From Effrenium voratum (taxonomy: Eukaryota > Sar > Dinophyceae > Suessiales > Symbiodiniaceae): 64,000 nucleotides of DNA. Positions within the stretch are counted from its first letter, which is position 1; each line of letters starts with the position of its first letter. The stretch covers positions 1,068,850 through 1,132,849 of the forward strand of contig CAUJNA010000835.1 in NCBI GenBank assembly GCA_963377175.1, written 5' to 3'. Below, one piece after another: positions 1-12,575 of the stretch. The translations under genes and the position numbers were made by a program. Below the pieces are notes generated by a model, which saw only the letters and a list, made by a program, of their open reading frames with translations, was not told the origin of the DNA and searched no databases.

Positions 1-3000
1 GGATTCAGGCCTTGTCCTGGCATGATGTGCGTTGAAGGCTTTGCGTTTGCTTTTCAGCGGTCCTGGAGTTGCTCAGGGCCAGCATTTTCATTTTTTTTCC
101 ATCCCGGGACTTTTAGGGATTCGGATGTGTTGGAGGCATGATGTTCCTTATATCCTTTGGCTTTTGGCTGGAGGGGTGGTCTGCCGTGCTGTGGGCTCTG
201 TTGGCTGGGCAACATTTTGATCCCAGATGGATTCTGTTCTGGTCGCTGTAACCCAATCGTTACTGAGTTTCGTGCCACCGATCGCCCTGTTTTAATCACG
301 GAAGACGTTGTGTGGTATTTAGCTTCAGTGTTGAATGTGGGATGGTTGAGTGCGCTCGGCGTTGTGATTCCGGCGAGTTTAGTTCCATTTTTGCGGATGG
401 CCAAATGCTTTGGACTTGAGGTTTTGGACTGTAGACATTTTGGTGGCAGCTGCAGAAGCCTTTGCATTTTCTTCCAGGGCGCTGTTTGTTTCCAGATTGA
501 AGTTGTGCATTTGTAGCGGCATCGTTGTGGCTTTGAGTGATGATGGCCTGAAATCAATTTTGGACTGAGTCTTGAATGCCAGGATGGTTGAGTGTTCGCG
601 CGGCCTTGTGATTCGGGCAACAAAGGTTGTTGGACTTGTTTTGCTGGAAACGCCATGTGGTGTTTCCTGGCATTTAGGGCTTGGGCTGGGATTCAGGCCT
701 TGTCCTGGCATGATGTGCGTTGAAGGCTTTGCGTTTGCTTTTCAGCGGTATTGGAGTTGCTCAGGGCCAGCATTTTATCTTTTTCCATCCCGGGACTTTT
801 AGGGATTCGGATGTGTTGGAGGAATGATGTTCCTTATATCCTTTGGCTTTTGGCTGGAGGGGTGGTCTGCCGTGCTGTGGGCTCTGTTGGCTGGGCAACA
901 TTTTGATCCCAGATGGATTCTGTTCTGCCACCGATCGCCCTGTTTTAATCACAGAAGACGTTGTGTGGTATTTAGCTTCAGTGTTGAATGTGGGATGGTT
1001 GAGTGCGCTCGGCGTTGTGATTCCGGCGAGTTTAGCTCCATTTTTGCGGATGGCCAAATGCTTTGGACTTGCGGTTTTGGACTGTAGACATTTTGGTGGC
1101 AGCTGCAGATACCTTTGCATTCTGTTCCAGGGCGCTGTTTGTTTCCAGATTGAAGTTGTGCATTTGTAGGGGCATCGTTGTGGGTTTGAGTGATGATGGG
1201 CTGAAACCAATTTGGATTGAGTCTTGAATGCCAGGATGGTTGAGTGTTCGCGCGGCCTTGTGATTCGGGCAACAAAGGTTGTTGGACTTGTTTTGCTGGA
1301 AACGCTATGTGCTGTGTTTCCTGGCATTTAGGGCTTGGGCTGGGATTCAGGCCTTGTCCTGCATTATGTCCGCTAAAGGCTTTGCGATTGTTTTTCAGCG
1401 GTCCTGGAGTTGCTCAGGGCCAGCATTTTCATTTTTTTTCCATACCGGGACTTTTAGGGATTCGGATGTGTTGGAGGCAAGATGTTCCTTAATTATATCC
1501 TTTGGCTTTTGGCTGCAGGGGGTGTCTGCCGTGCTGTGGGGCTCTGTTGGCTGGGCAACATTTTGATCCCAGATGGATTCTGTTCTGGTCGCTGTAACCC
1601 AATCGTTACTGAGTTTCGTGCCACCGATCGCCCTGTTTTAATCATGGAGAACGTTGTGTGGTATTTAGCTTCAGTGTTGAATGTGGGATGGTTGAGTGCG
1701 CTCGGCGTTGTGATTCCGGCGAGTTTAGTTCCATTTTTGCGGATGGCCAAATGCTTTGGACTTGAGGTTTTGGACTTTAGATATTTTGGTGGCAGCTGCA
1801 GATGCCTTTGCATTTTCTTCTAGGGCGCTGTTTGTTTCCAGATTGAAGTTGTGCATTTGTAGGGGCATCGAGTGATGTTGGGCTGAAACCAATTTGGATT
1901 GAGTCTTGAATGCCAGGATGGTTGAGTGTGCGCGCGGCCTTGTGATTCGGGCAACAAAGGTTGTTGGACTTGTTTTGCTGGAAACGCCATGTGGTGTTTC
2001 CAGGGCTTGGGCTGGGATTCAGGCGTTGTCCTGGCATGATGTCCGTTGAAGGCTTTGCGTTTGCTTTTCAGCGGTAATGGAGTTCGGATGTGTTGGAGGC
2101 ATGATGTTCCTTATATCCTTTGGCTTTTGGCTGGAGGGGTGGTCTGCCGTGCTGTGGGGCTCTGTTGGCTGGGCAACATTTTGATCCCAGATGGATTCTG
2201 TTCTGGTCGCTGTAACCCAATCGTTACTGAGTTTCGTGCCACAGATCGCCCTGTTTTAGTATTCAGCTTCAGTGTTGAATGTGGGATGGTTGAGTGCGCT
2301 CGGCGTTGTGATTCCAGCGAGTTTAGTTCCATTTTTGCGGATGGCCATTTTCTTCCAGGGCGCTGTTTGTTTCCAGATTGAAGTTGTGCATTTGTAGGGG
2401 CATCGTTGTGGGTTTGAGTGATGTTGGGCTGAAACCAATTTGGATTGTGTCTTGAATGGCAGGATGGTTGAGTGTGCGCGCGGCCTTGCGATTCGGGCAA
2501 CTTTGTTGTTGGACTTGTTTTGCTGGAAACACCATGTGCAGGGATTCAGGCCTTGTCCTGGCAGTATGTCCGTTAAAGGCTTTGCGTTTGCTTTTCATCC
2601 ATCCTGGAGTTGCTCAGGGCCAGCATTTTATCTTTTTTCATCCCGGGACTTTTAGGGATTCGGATGTGTTGGAGGCATGATGTTCCTTATATCCTTTGGC
2701 TTTTGGCTGGAGGGGTGGTCTGCCTGGGCAACATTTGGATCCCAGATGGATTCTGTTCTGGTCGCTGTAACCCAATCGTTACTGAGTTTCGTGCCACCGA
2801 TCGCCCTGTTTTAATCACGGAGGACGTTGTGTGGTATTTAGCTTCAGTGTTGAATGTGGGATGGTTGAGTGCGCTCGGCGTTGTGATTCCGGCAAGTTTA
2901 GTTCCATTTTTGCGGATGGCCAAATTGCTTTGGACTTGAGGTTTTGGATTTTAGACATTTTGGTGGCAGCTGCAGATGTCTTTGCATTTTCTTCCAGGGC

Positions 3001-3335
3001 GCTGTTTGTTTCCAGATTGAAGTTGTGCATTTGTAGGGGCATCGTTGTGGGTTTGAGTGATGTTGGGCTGAAACCAATTTGGATTCAGTCTTGAATGGAA
3101 GGATTGTTGAGTGTGCGCGCGGCCTTGTGATTCGGGCAACAAAGGTTGTTGGACTTGTTTTGCTGGAAACGCCATGTGCAGTGTTTCCTGGCATTTAGGG
3201 CTTGGGCTGGGATTCAGGCGTTGTCCTGGCATCATGTCCGTTGAAGGCTTTGCGTTTGCTTTTCAGCGGTATTGGAGTTGTTCAGGGCCAGCATTTTGTC
3301 TTTTCAATCCCCGGACTTTAGGGATTCGGATGGAG
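1..3335. repeat. Satellite array of about 0.67-kb units (five copies plus a partial sixth)
   Basis: Taking GGATTCAGGC as the phase, copies start at 1, 689, 1343, 2015, 2542 and 3210, giving lengths of 688, 654, 672, 527 and 668 bp. The last copy breaks off near 3335. The array runs off the left edge of the window. Copies are closely similar but carry private deletions: the second lacks about 30 bp around the block after GGATTCTGTTCT, and the fourth lacks several blocks. Each copy opens short ORFs on both strands, but their ends move between copies, so I read it as non-coding. No similarity to a known gene was recognised. Confidence 0.9.
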
Positions 3336-4640
3336 ACATGTCCTGCTTGTGGTCTGGCATGCTGTGCTCTGCATGAGGATCCTGGCATGCCTGCCATGTA
3401 GCGACTTGTGTTTCTTTTATTATTTTTATTTGTTTCTAGTTCAGGATGTTAATAGGGCGGTTTGACATGTTTCATGTTGCACGAATTCATATTGAAACCC
3501 CGGACGCAAAACGTTGGCCAAGTACTAGGGATGGCGGGGGCGCGGGGAATGCTGATCATTCAGGCAATGCTGGGGATGCAACATGCGTTTCTCAATGCTT
3601 TCCAATGACAGCAGCCCCCTTCAAATACACGAACTATAGACTTCTAAAAGCACACAATGCCGGGGATGTTTCGCAGCGACAGGGGATTTCGGAAAAGAAA
3701 CATGTTTTTTCTAATTTGAGCAGTTCTTAGATCACTTGACCCCGCCAAGACCCCAAACAAGCCAAACCCAACAACAGCAAAACACCATTGGCATTTGCAA
3801 AAGCAACAACAAAAGTCAAATCGCCAAGACAGCCCTAATAATGCTGGGAATGCCAGAGACCCATAACGCGCGCTTTAAGCGTTCAAAGACGAAACACACT
3901 GGATAATCACAGCACATTTTGCCCAAAACTAGTCTCGCCAAAAGCCTTCGGCTTTAAACGCAAATTCCAAAGGAAGAGCAAATTGAGGATTGCCATCTAC
4001 ACGCTCGACTAGCGTCGGCGGATGATGGGTGATCAAGCCAGTCGGATTCGAGGGGGCTTTTGAATTTTGCTGTCAAAGAGAATTCCGCTCAGAGCATCAA
4101 GCCACCCAGTCGCAATTATGAAGTTGACGGACACCTTGTGCGGAGTCTTGCCAACGCTGCGACCGATATTGACATGCAGAGTTGTCTGAAGCATGTTTTC
4201 ATTTTTTTGTCAATAAACACATTCTGGACGATCTAATACTTAGCCTTTGCGGACACGAAATAGGCACGGCACAGGCAGCAGTTCCAATGGGGAAGCTACT
4301 CAGGTTTTAACACCACGTGATCATTGCTTGACAGGGACTTGCAAAAAGGTGGCATTCTTGGTCTTGTGTTCCACCATGTTGTAAGCGAAGTTCGATTGCA
4401 GTGCCTGCGGCACTCTAGGCGCGGCAGATTTGTGCCAGAACATTTGCAACTGCCGCTGTTGCTTTCGTGTCTACGTATCATCACTAGCGAGGTACCCGCC
4501 GAAAGTGAGGTTCAAGACAGCCTCCCGCGCACGCTCACTTTGCCACTCGCATTCGTTTGTTGCCGGGCCAAGCTCGCCGCCTTATGCGAGCAGTCTCCCG
4601 AGCCTGGGCGCTCGTATCAATGAACTATTTTAAAGCTGCT
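3336..4640. other. Unique sequence without a recognisable gene
   Basis: The satellite gives way to mixed, moderately AT-rich DNA. The longest + frame (3446-3730) has no domain I recognise. I see no repeat, RNA gene or transposon end here. Confidence 0.5.
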
Positions 4641-7600
4641 GCCAAAAATGCCGTCAGCACCAAACTCCTACGACCAGTTCATTCTCGCGTGATGAGTCTC
4701 AAGGGTACCGCCCAAAAAAAGTCCGCGTTGGCACTAGGCGGCGCGCTTCAATGAGTCCCGCACACGCGGCGGCATCGCGAAGGCATGGTTTCCAATGCAC
4801 AAGCCTGATGCGCCACTTTGCGGCTGGCATGAGCTTCCGGATCAATCGCCCTTGCGTGCCCTGCTCACACGCCTGCTGCGTGTGTTGACGAGCGACAGGC
4901 GCTCTTGGACCTTGTGTGACATTGCCGCTGACGTGCTCGGGCGCGCCACAGCCCCGCACGTTTGCGGATGGAGCGGGTGACGTGCTCAGAGTTGCTCGCG
5001 CAGCCACGGCTCGTTGGAAAGCCGAGGCTTTGGGCGCTCGCAGCGCCGCAGCGCCCTTGTTTGCCGTTGCGCGGCGATTGGTGTCGGAGAGAAGGACAGT
5101 CGCTGCGATCTCATAGTCACACGCGGGGGAAAAATATTGCAATGGACCACGTCTACAACTCCAGGTATCTCAGTGCAAAACTTCCAGCAGTGAGATTTCC
5201 ACTGCAAAGTGTTTGAAGCGTTGACCCAGTGCAAACTGTGAAGGATGAACCTTTCCGCGAAAGAACCTAAAACCGACTCTATGGCGTAGACACCCTGCGG
5301 CGGGGTCGCTTGCTTGCCAAGACGGAAAAGGGCGCCCGGCGCGCAGGAGAAGCGTTGTGCTACCACATTTTGTCAGCCATTGGTCCCCCTGCAGGCTTGC
5401 AATGTAAGAAGCCAAGGTACAATGTTCCACCAAACATCTCTGTGAAGTGTACCAGCATGCGCGGCTGCATTTGCAGCCGCGTATGTCATCAATGCAGGAT
5501 GTCATGCCAAGGCTGTGTCCAATCTGTGACTGCAGGCGGCCCAACAATGGAGCGAGCTAATCGTCGAAAAGCGACGCCTATTTTTTGCAGTTCTTGTTTG
5601 TGCACTTTCCGTTGCCCAGCTGCAAAGCACGCGACAGGTGTCACCAGTCGAAATAGCGTAAGCCATCCCACGGCGAGATTTGCTTGCTGCACAGAATCAA
5701 GCAGCTTGCCAAGAACACCTTGCATGCACGCTGTGAATGGTACTCAACATCTGCACTATGGCTGTCGCTGGCGCTTGCGGAAAGCAAGCATTTGCACCAT
5801 TCGTTTCGAAAGTTGAAACTTCATACCCCATCGCTTTTCTCTTCCGAGCGGTGCGCCCGTGGCCTTTTGGGAGCCAAAAGGTGGAGGAACTTGCCAAAGT
5901 GAAGGCCACGACCCGATGGGTATTGAATTCATCGAAGACTGAAATTTTGACAACGAAACACAGGCGTCAGCCAAGCTGAGACCCCGAGCCGCCCAGCCTT
6001 GCCTCAAGCAAGGTGAACGTGCTCAACGGAGGCCAGCTTCAAAGCAAGCACCGCGTGTGGTTGGCCGTGGGGCACCAGCGGCAAAACGACTTGGCGCCAT
6101 GGACGCCCAAGTCCAAGGCACTGAGACCCCCGCCACCGCTGTTGTTCTCTCGAATTATTGCTAGGGGACAACCTGCCCCTCGCAACCAACAACCTCAAGC
6201 CCAAACGTGCTCGGGGTGTGCCCAGCAAGCCTGTACGACGGCAAACTGCGGCATGGCCCCCTACTGAATCGACGCGCGCTCCGCAGCCATGCGCAAATGC
6301 GCCGCGACGCGCGGCGTGCGGCGAAATGGACGTCGCCAGCTGCCGCGCTTGGAGCTGCCGGGGCAGAACGAGGGTTCCCAAATCGGCGCCAAGGGCGATC
6401 AAACCACATTCACTGTGGGTGCAAAAACTGCCAGACATCAAAACCGGAAGTTGTCGCTCCGGCCGCGATAAAGGAAGGACTGTCTGTCGAGCGACGCCGG
6501 GCCTGGGAGTGAGAACTTGACGGGTGACGTGGCAGCATCCAACACTTTTGATAAAGTCCTTGCAGGGCCTGGGCACCCCTGGCAGCCGGGTGGGAAGCGC
6601 CCACCAATTCGCGAGACTACGTGCCTATGCTGCTGGCCGTGCGTGGCCTTCTACAGCCGGAGGCGGAGTGTCGGGCTGTGCCGGCGGGCGGCGGTTACAC
6701 AGCCGCGGCTGACGGGTGGCCGAGGCCGCTGCCAGCGCAGAGTTTCTCGGGCGCTTCCTCGCCCACCGTGAGGTCGGCACTACATCCCATCGGCGGCGCA
6801 AGGCATCCTTACGCAGCATCTGGGCATGGCGCGGGTGCACCGCCACCAACAGCGCCCGCACAAAGCCAGACCCAGACAGACAGGGCGTCGATGAGCAAAC
6901 CCGTTCCAGTTGTGCCCTCCCCCGCCGACCAAGCCCACAGCCGCTGCGCCGCCAACTGCCGCGTGCTGCGGAGATCGCCGCTCGCATCCCCGCAGTGCAG
7001 GCAGTTCCTGCGTTCTGCCGCGTGCTGGCGGTGCGCAGGAACGCGCGTGGAAACATGTGCTTTTGGCACCCAGGCCCTGGAACGCGCTCGCTCCCCGGCT
7101 TTGCGCATTCTTCGTCAAGCCCCCCAAGCCGACAGACATGTCTGCGCGAGCAGGCTTGTGCTCAGATCCGGGTCCCATCCTTACAACAACCAGACCCTCA
7201 AAACATTGTCGTGAAATGAAGCATTCCGCCACAGTGACCGTCGGTCAGCGAGCTGAAAACTATTCACTTGGATCCATCCTTGAAAAAGGACGCTTAAGTC
7301 CACTGCGCGCGCGCCCGGCGACGAGGGCTTTGTCCGATCCGGCCCGCCGCCCGCCTACCCTCGGCAAACGCTTCTGCCGCCGCCCTCGGCACTGGTAGCG
7401 ACCAGCCTGGGAGGGTCTCGCCCGGAGGGCCTCGCCCATCGCAGTCCCGCGCACAGGAGGCCCGGCAAAATACAGCGATGATGCTTTGGCAAAGCTCAGC
7501 TTGGGGACCTTGCGCGCGATACGACCGGTCCGTTTTAGCCGGCGCCAACCCAAAGCCTTGGCATTCCGCTGGAAAAATAAAAAACCCAGGGAAGTCTTGC

Positions 7601-8780
7601 AGCGTGGGCACAATTCCTCGGCGAGGTAGACAGGATCCAGCAAAGTGCCGAAACCGTGGCCACCGTGACACACGGGAGGCAGAAGCCTTCCTCGCGCGCT
7701 TGCCACCGTTGCTTTTGCCACGGTTAACGCGGCTGCCCCCGCCACCCTTGCCATCGCTGCCCTTGCCTTTGCCACCCGCATCGCGGTGCCGACGCGGGGT
7801 GAGTGGGCTGTGGCTGCGGCTGCGTCTGGGCGAGAGCCTCGGCGCCCGGGCAGCGGCAGCGCAACGCCGGCGTCGAACTGAGGCTGGCCGCGTTCGCGAC
7901 GACCTTCAGCCATCGCCCGTCGGACAACGACATTCCGAGGTTGAGGTCGCGAAGGAAAACGTTCGTCGCTACCCGCGCGCCATCTTCGCGACAAACCGGG
8001 CGACGGCGCTCTCGAGCGGGCCCGCGCGGCAAACGAGCACGCCAGCGCTGGGGCAGGGCTGTTTTTTTTTTCCCCCCCTCCCCGCGCGGTATGGGAAGTC
8101 TCGGCCGCGGCCGCAAAACGCGGCCGCCACCTGTAAAAACACGGAGCTTCAGGCAAAAAAGGCTGCCTCAGTGGCCGCGCATGGCTGCCACGGCCGCTTT
8201 TGCTGCTGCAGCCGCCAGGTCGTTCTGGCCGCCTTTGCCCATGTCTCGCGCCTGTGCTGCCCGAGGATATGCTGGTTCTTTCTCCACTCCAGGGCGACAG
8301 GCCACTTGCTTCATGGTCCCTCCCACCTCTACCCAAAATGACGCTGGAAACAGGCCAGCTCCTTCCACGCAGCAACAGTTCTAGGACGGCAGAACACGTT
8401 GCATTACTGTACACGTAAGCGCCCGCAAACCACCAACCCCAACAACAACAACGAATGTAAAAAAAAAGCCGCCAGCAAGCAAGCACGACTCGAGTGTGCC
8501 TCACTTGCTGCGAATTTCGTCAGCATGCGGCTGGAAAATCCGTGCAGCAAAAAAAACACTGCGCACAGGTGCGGAGAAAAGAGTTGGCGGCACGGTCAAC
8601 TCGTTCGCTAGCCTGACGCACGACTATCTCAGCAGCAGCCCGCCGCACCAAACATCGGAGCGGCGCTGCAGCATCCTCGTTGCAGCGATTTATGGCTCTC
8701 AAATGGCGGCGCACGCAACCGTTGGTCCAAATGAGTTCCTCCCTTCCCGCGCTAACCGGGTTAATGTAGCAAAAGTGCAG
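4640..8780. other. GC-rich block, no gene recognised
   Basis: GC rises sharply here and stays high to about 10.7 kb. As a result several frames on both strands are open at once: a minus frame at 7260-8504 of 414 codons and + frames at 6621-7214 and 7478-8341. Their translations are rich in Arg, Ala, Pro and Gly, with no domain order I recognise. The minus frame contains a CPRCK-type pair of cysteines near 7600 that could be a zinc-knuckle relic, but I do not trust it. Part of 7690-7790 is a simple CTTGCC-type repeat. Given the LINE 3' ends directly downstream, decayed 5' parts of the same elements are a possible source. Confidence 0.45.
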
Positions 8781-8782
8781 CT

Positions 8783-8945
8783 TTGAGGCCCTCACCGTGC
8801 CGCGAGCTTTGGTGGAGGGCCCACCACCTCGCCGCCGCCGGGCAACGTCATGTCCGACGCCCGCTGGGCGCCGGACGCGTGAGGGCCGTTGTGTGTCACC
8901 CCAGCTGGATGGAAGAAGGCGCGTGGGAGGAAAAAAAAAGGAGAG
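8783..8945 (+). mobile_element. LINE 3'-end remnant (first copy)
   Basis: Bases 8840-8945 closely match 10640-10735 of the LINE downstream. Both end a frame in the peptide DARWAPDA followed by TGA, then share GGGCCGTTGTG- or GGGTCCTTGTG-like sequence, CCCCAGCTGGATGGAA and an A-rich tail. The A-rich tail (8932-8943) fits retroposition. Only the C-terminal end of the reading frame is recognisable, so this copy is either heavily 5'-truncated or its 5' part has decayed into the GC-rich block. Confidence 0.6.
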
Positions 8946-9650
8946 AAACAGCAAATGCGGGCGTTCCTCCAGCATAGGGCCGACGCCCCGCCCGCCGGGA
9001 TGCGGCGCCGTTCCCAGGCGGGGAGGCCTTTGTCATCTGTTTTGACGAGCTGCGCGAGGATGCCACCCTCAGGCCAGAGTCTAGGCGCATTGTGGGCGTC
9101 GCCGGTTCCATCTGGACTGCGTGGCGCAGCTCCGGGTAGGGCGCAAGAGCTTTGCCCGCTGTGCCGCTCGAACCCGTATGCTCAGTGCGCTGGGGAGGGA
9201 TGCGGCGTGCTGCGCGACGAACTTCTGACGCACTTGAACCCGGCGCTGGGTTTGCCGTGGGTCTTGTCTCGCCCATGGCGCACGGAAAGCTTCAAGTGCC
9301 GGATCGCCACTTGCTGGCCTCGGACTGTCCAGCTCGACCGTGCGACTGACACAAGCAACAGTCCGCGGGCCAGATCCGGCGGGTGGCCGGAGCGCCAACA
9401 CCTGCCCCGCACGTTTTCAAAGAGGAGCTGCGCTGCAAGCATGCTTGCCCACGCGACCAAACCATTATGTTCTCAGCTCTGACACAAACACGCGGAGGTT
9501 ATGTTGATGCTTCGCCCTCTCCCGGCGCCACGGCAATTCCTGCAGAATGTTGTAAAAATGCACACACCGAGGGGGCGCGCTCCAAAAACTCGCGACGTCC
9601 TAGTGTTCCCACCTTTTTGTCGTCGCTCCGGTGCAGCGGCGCTAGCCTAA
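8946..9650. other. Interval between the two LINE ends
   Basis: GC-rich, with several short open frames on both strands. One + frame near 9020-9110 reads CFDELREDATLRPESRR, which looks protein-like, but it soon meets a stop. It may be the degenerate 5' part of the LINE downstream or host sequence. Nothing else is supported. Confidence 0.35.
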
Positions 9651-9654
9651 GAAA

Positions 9655-10737
9655 GCCCAGTTCTACTCTGAGCCGAGCACGTGCCTCTTCTACGATGAGG
9701 ACGGGGTCGCGCACGACATGACGCAGGCTGAAGGGGGCGAGCAGGGCGACCCGCTCATGCCGGCTCTGCATGCCCTCGGGCAGCACTCGGCGCCCGCCCC
9801 GGCGACGATCTCTATGCGTGGACGACGTCTACATGACGTGCACGCCCGATCGCACCGGGCCACTTTCCGATGCTTTGGGCATCGCCTTGTGGGGGGCAAA
9901 ACACGGGCATGGAACGCAGCAGGCGAGGAACGCAGCTCTCCTGCTCACGCTTCCCCCCGACGCGCGCGCCGCTGGGCGCGCGCTCCAGACCAGCAAGGGC
10001 TTGCCGTGCTGGGCACGCCGGTGGGGCATCCGGAGTTTGTAGCCCACAGCCTCCAGGACATGCGTGTCAAGCACGATGCGCTGCTACAGCGCATCCCGTC
10101 GGTGCCCCACCTGCAAAGGGCGTGGCTCATCCCGCGCAGCAACTACTTGCTGGGAGTGCCCCCGCCCGCCGAGACGGAGGCGTACGCGGAGTCGCGCGAC
10201 AACGCCGTCACGCAAGGCCTCCAGCACCTGCTTGGTGACCCGGAGTTCGCCCGTGACCCGCGCCAGCTCGCAGCCAGGCGGGGCCCTCGGGCTCCGATCG
10301 GCAGCCGCGTCTCGCTTCGCGGCGTACTGGTCGTCCTGGGCCGACTCCATGCCGGTTATCGGCGCGCGGCACCCGCGCACCCTGGCGCGGATTCCGGGTC
10401 GCGGCGCAGTGCCGCCTCGTTGTCGTCGCCCTCGAGGTTGGGGGGCGCTGGGGGGACGAGACGGAAGCCTTCCTGCACCGCCTCGCGAGGGGCAAAGCCC
10501 CGAAACCCAGCGCGGACAGGTTGCCGCCGCATACGCGCGCCGGTGGGGGCAGTTGCTGTCTGTCGCGGCGCAGGGCGCGCTCGCGGCCAGCCTCGGCTCG
10601 CTTCCTCCCGACGCTGGCGCCGCCGCTGCCGGGGCGCCGCCGCAGGGCGACGTCGTGTGCGACGCCCGCTGGGCGCCGGACGCCTGAGGGTCCTTGTGTT
10701 TCACCCCAGCTGGATGGAAAAAAACGCGCGAGAAAAA
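9655..10737 (+). pseudogene. Decayed non-LTR retrotransposon (LINE) reverse transcriptase, 3' portion
   Basis: Broken ORF2-type reverse transcriptase. One frame reads STCLFYDEDGVAHDM and continues into EGGEQGDPLMPALHALGQH near 9730-9790, which is motif B of the RT palm as found in dinoflagellate LINEs. A second frame then carries the catalytic aspartates (CVDDVYMTC, about 9820). The first frame returns with GGKTRAWNAAGEE near 9900 and LAVLGTPVGHPEFV near 10010, followed by SNYLLGVPPPAETEAYAE near 10140. A third switch carries the end DARWAPDA and TGA at about 10685. At least three frameshifts make it dead. It ends in an A-rich tail at 10716-10737. The endonuclease region is missing or unrecognisable. 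A + strand ORF at 9718-10887 is only a composite reading of these pieces. Confidence 0.8.
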
Positions 10738-11950
10738 AACATCCTGCTCATCTTCAGTGCGTGCTCCTCGTTTTGTCGCAGTTTTTGCCTATTTCGCTTT
10801 TGCTTGGGCTTGTGCGTGGTTTGTTGGGGCAAGCTGTTTTCTGCTTTTTGTATGCTTGCATGTCGGCCAAGCGCACACACACAATAGTGAAAAACATGAA
10901 GCGACCTTGGCGGAAACCAGGGCGGCTCGCTGTTCAGTGGCTTACAGCATGCCGCCCGAGAGCAGTGTTCCCATGGAAACAGAGCTCCCGTGTCTATAGC
11001 AGAGGCAGGCTGTCCAGGAGCGGCTGTGCCAAAAACCCATTGCTGGTTGGCGACACGCAGCGTTGTCGCTGAACCCTGGCAGGCAAGTTGGGCTGTGCAG
11101 CAAGTGCTCGAATTCGCGGCAGGGCCAGATGAACCATTGCCTTGTCCTTGCGGCCTTGGTGGCGGCTTTGGGCGAGGCATGCTTACGATTGGCAGTGGAC
11201 ATGTCGGATAGTTTGATGCAGGCAGCCCGAGATGGAGAAAGGTCAGTGACGAACCAGGTTGGAGAGTTGCAGGAGAACATGTTGAGATGCATGGAGAGCA
11301 ACCCTTGGCAGAAGAGTGCCAGGACCAAGGGGCAGCTGCGGAGTATGAGGATGCTCAACAACAAGGGCTTCTCCAACAAGTTGCGCGGGTTATGATTTCG
11401 CAGACGCTGGATTCACGTTCGCGCCCCGACATTAGTCATGGCAAACTTTGCCAGGCTGCGGACGCTGGACGCTTTGTGGGCAACAACGCGGACAGCAGGG
11501 ATCAACTGAGACATCTTTGTAAGCAGACCCCTCTCAGTTTTGCAGCCTGAGTCATGTCTTCATTTTAGCTTGGTTTGATCAAGCGGGCTTGCCAGGACAC
11601 ACTGTTCTTCAATTGGCACGTTGCCACAAGATGCCAGAAACTCAGCCAAAAGCAGTTGCGCAATTTCGGGTTTGTGTGTTGGAGCCGGGATGGCCCCCAA
11701 CCATGCCTTCCTGTTCAGCTGGTACCGGGGTGTTTCTTTTGGCAGCCAGGTTTCGAAAGAATCGCTTTTGCAGCTGAAGGACTGCGGCCGGCATGAGTGA
11801 CGACTGCTTGTCAATTCCAATGTTTGCATTTTGTATCATTTTGTTTTGCTCTGTGTGTGCTGTGTGTCTGCTTGTGTTGTGATGCGCCAGCTTTAGACCC
11901 GGAGCATGCGTGTGCGTGGGAGTAAGTAAATTGTTGTGGGTGTGTGCTGC
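10738..11950. other. Intergenic, possible gene fragments
   Basis: No confident gene. A + frame at 11287-11550 (EYEDAQQQGLLQQVARVMI) and one near 11590-11780 have protein-like composition but no start, domain or clear splice partners. They could be exons of the same coiled-coil-like gene suggested downstream. Confidence 0.3.
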
Positions 11951-11955
11951 GGCAG

Positions 11956-12575
11956 GACTGCATAGAAGCCGAAAAGCTTCTTTACGAAGAAAGGCGACAC
12001 ATTTTGCAGGACATTTTGCTCTGCGAGGAAAACTCGTCATGTGCCTGTTCCAAGAAAGGAGAACAAAGAAACAGAAGCTGATTATGCCGCGACTCTGCTT
12101 CAAAACATGGCAGTAGAATGAGATGACTCCTGGCAGGGAGAGATGGGAGAGCTGAGGCAGAATTGCTTGAAACGACGCGCAAGCTACGGGAGCCCCACCC
12201 TGAGATTAGCGGCAGAGGTTGCACAGAACGAGAGTAAAGTCAAGCTTGAAAGGCTTCACACACACGCGCATCAAGCCTTCGCAACGGACATGATGCAAGC
12301 CGCTTGACTTTTTGTTGGTCGGATTTGTTGAATTCTTGCCACACTGACCACGCTTACAAGTGGTTGGATTTTCACGGGTGCATTGGGAAAATCGTGAGTT
12401 GTTCAGAGTTTGGATGCGGATCTCAGTGGGTGCTTGTTTGCGCTTCGCACTGTGCAGCCATATGTTTTGTCGATGCCACTATGTTGCGCGGCTTGTCGCT
12501 TTTGCATCTCAGGCTCGCCTTGCTGTAGAGCAGGAAGTGCGGTCAGCTGAATCCGTGCTCAACAGCTTCAAATTG
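11956..12575 (+). CDS. Possible exons of a coiled-coil protein gene (fragmentary)
   Basis: Three short stretches follow AG acceptors that precede G, as in the well-supported gene at 59.8 kb. From 11956 the frame reads EAEKLLYEERRHILQD. From 12137 two frames are both charged and helical, for example GRAEAELLETTRKLREP. From 12513 to 12575 it reads ARLAVEQEVRSAESVLNSF, ending at a GTATCA donor. The heptad-like Leu spacing and Glu/Arg richness suggest coiled coil. I could not join the pieces into one frame, no start codon was found, and the frame of the middle piece is ambiguous. It may be a decayed gene. Confidence 0.3.

Noticed and set aside
7260..8504. Minus-strand 414-codon ORF as a gene
   Set aside because: Several frames are open here because of high GC; the composition is Arg/Ala/Pro-rich and no domain is recognisable.
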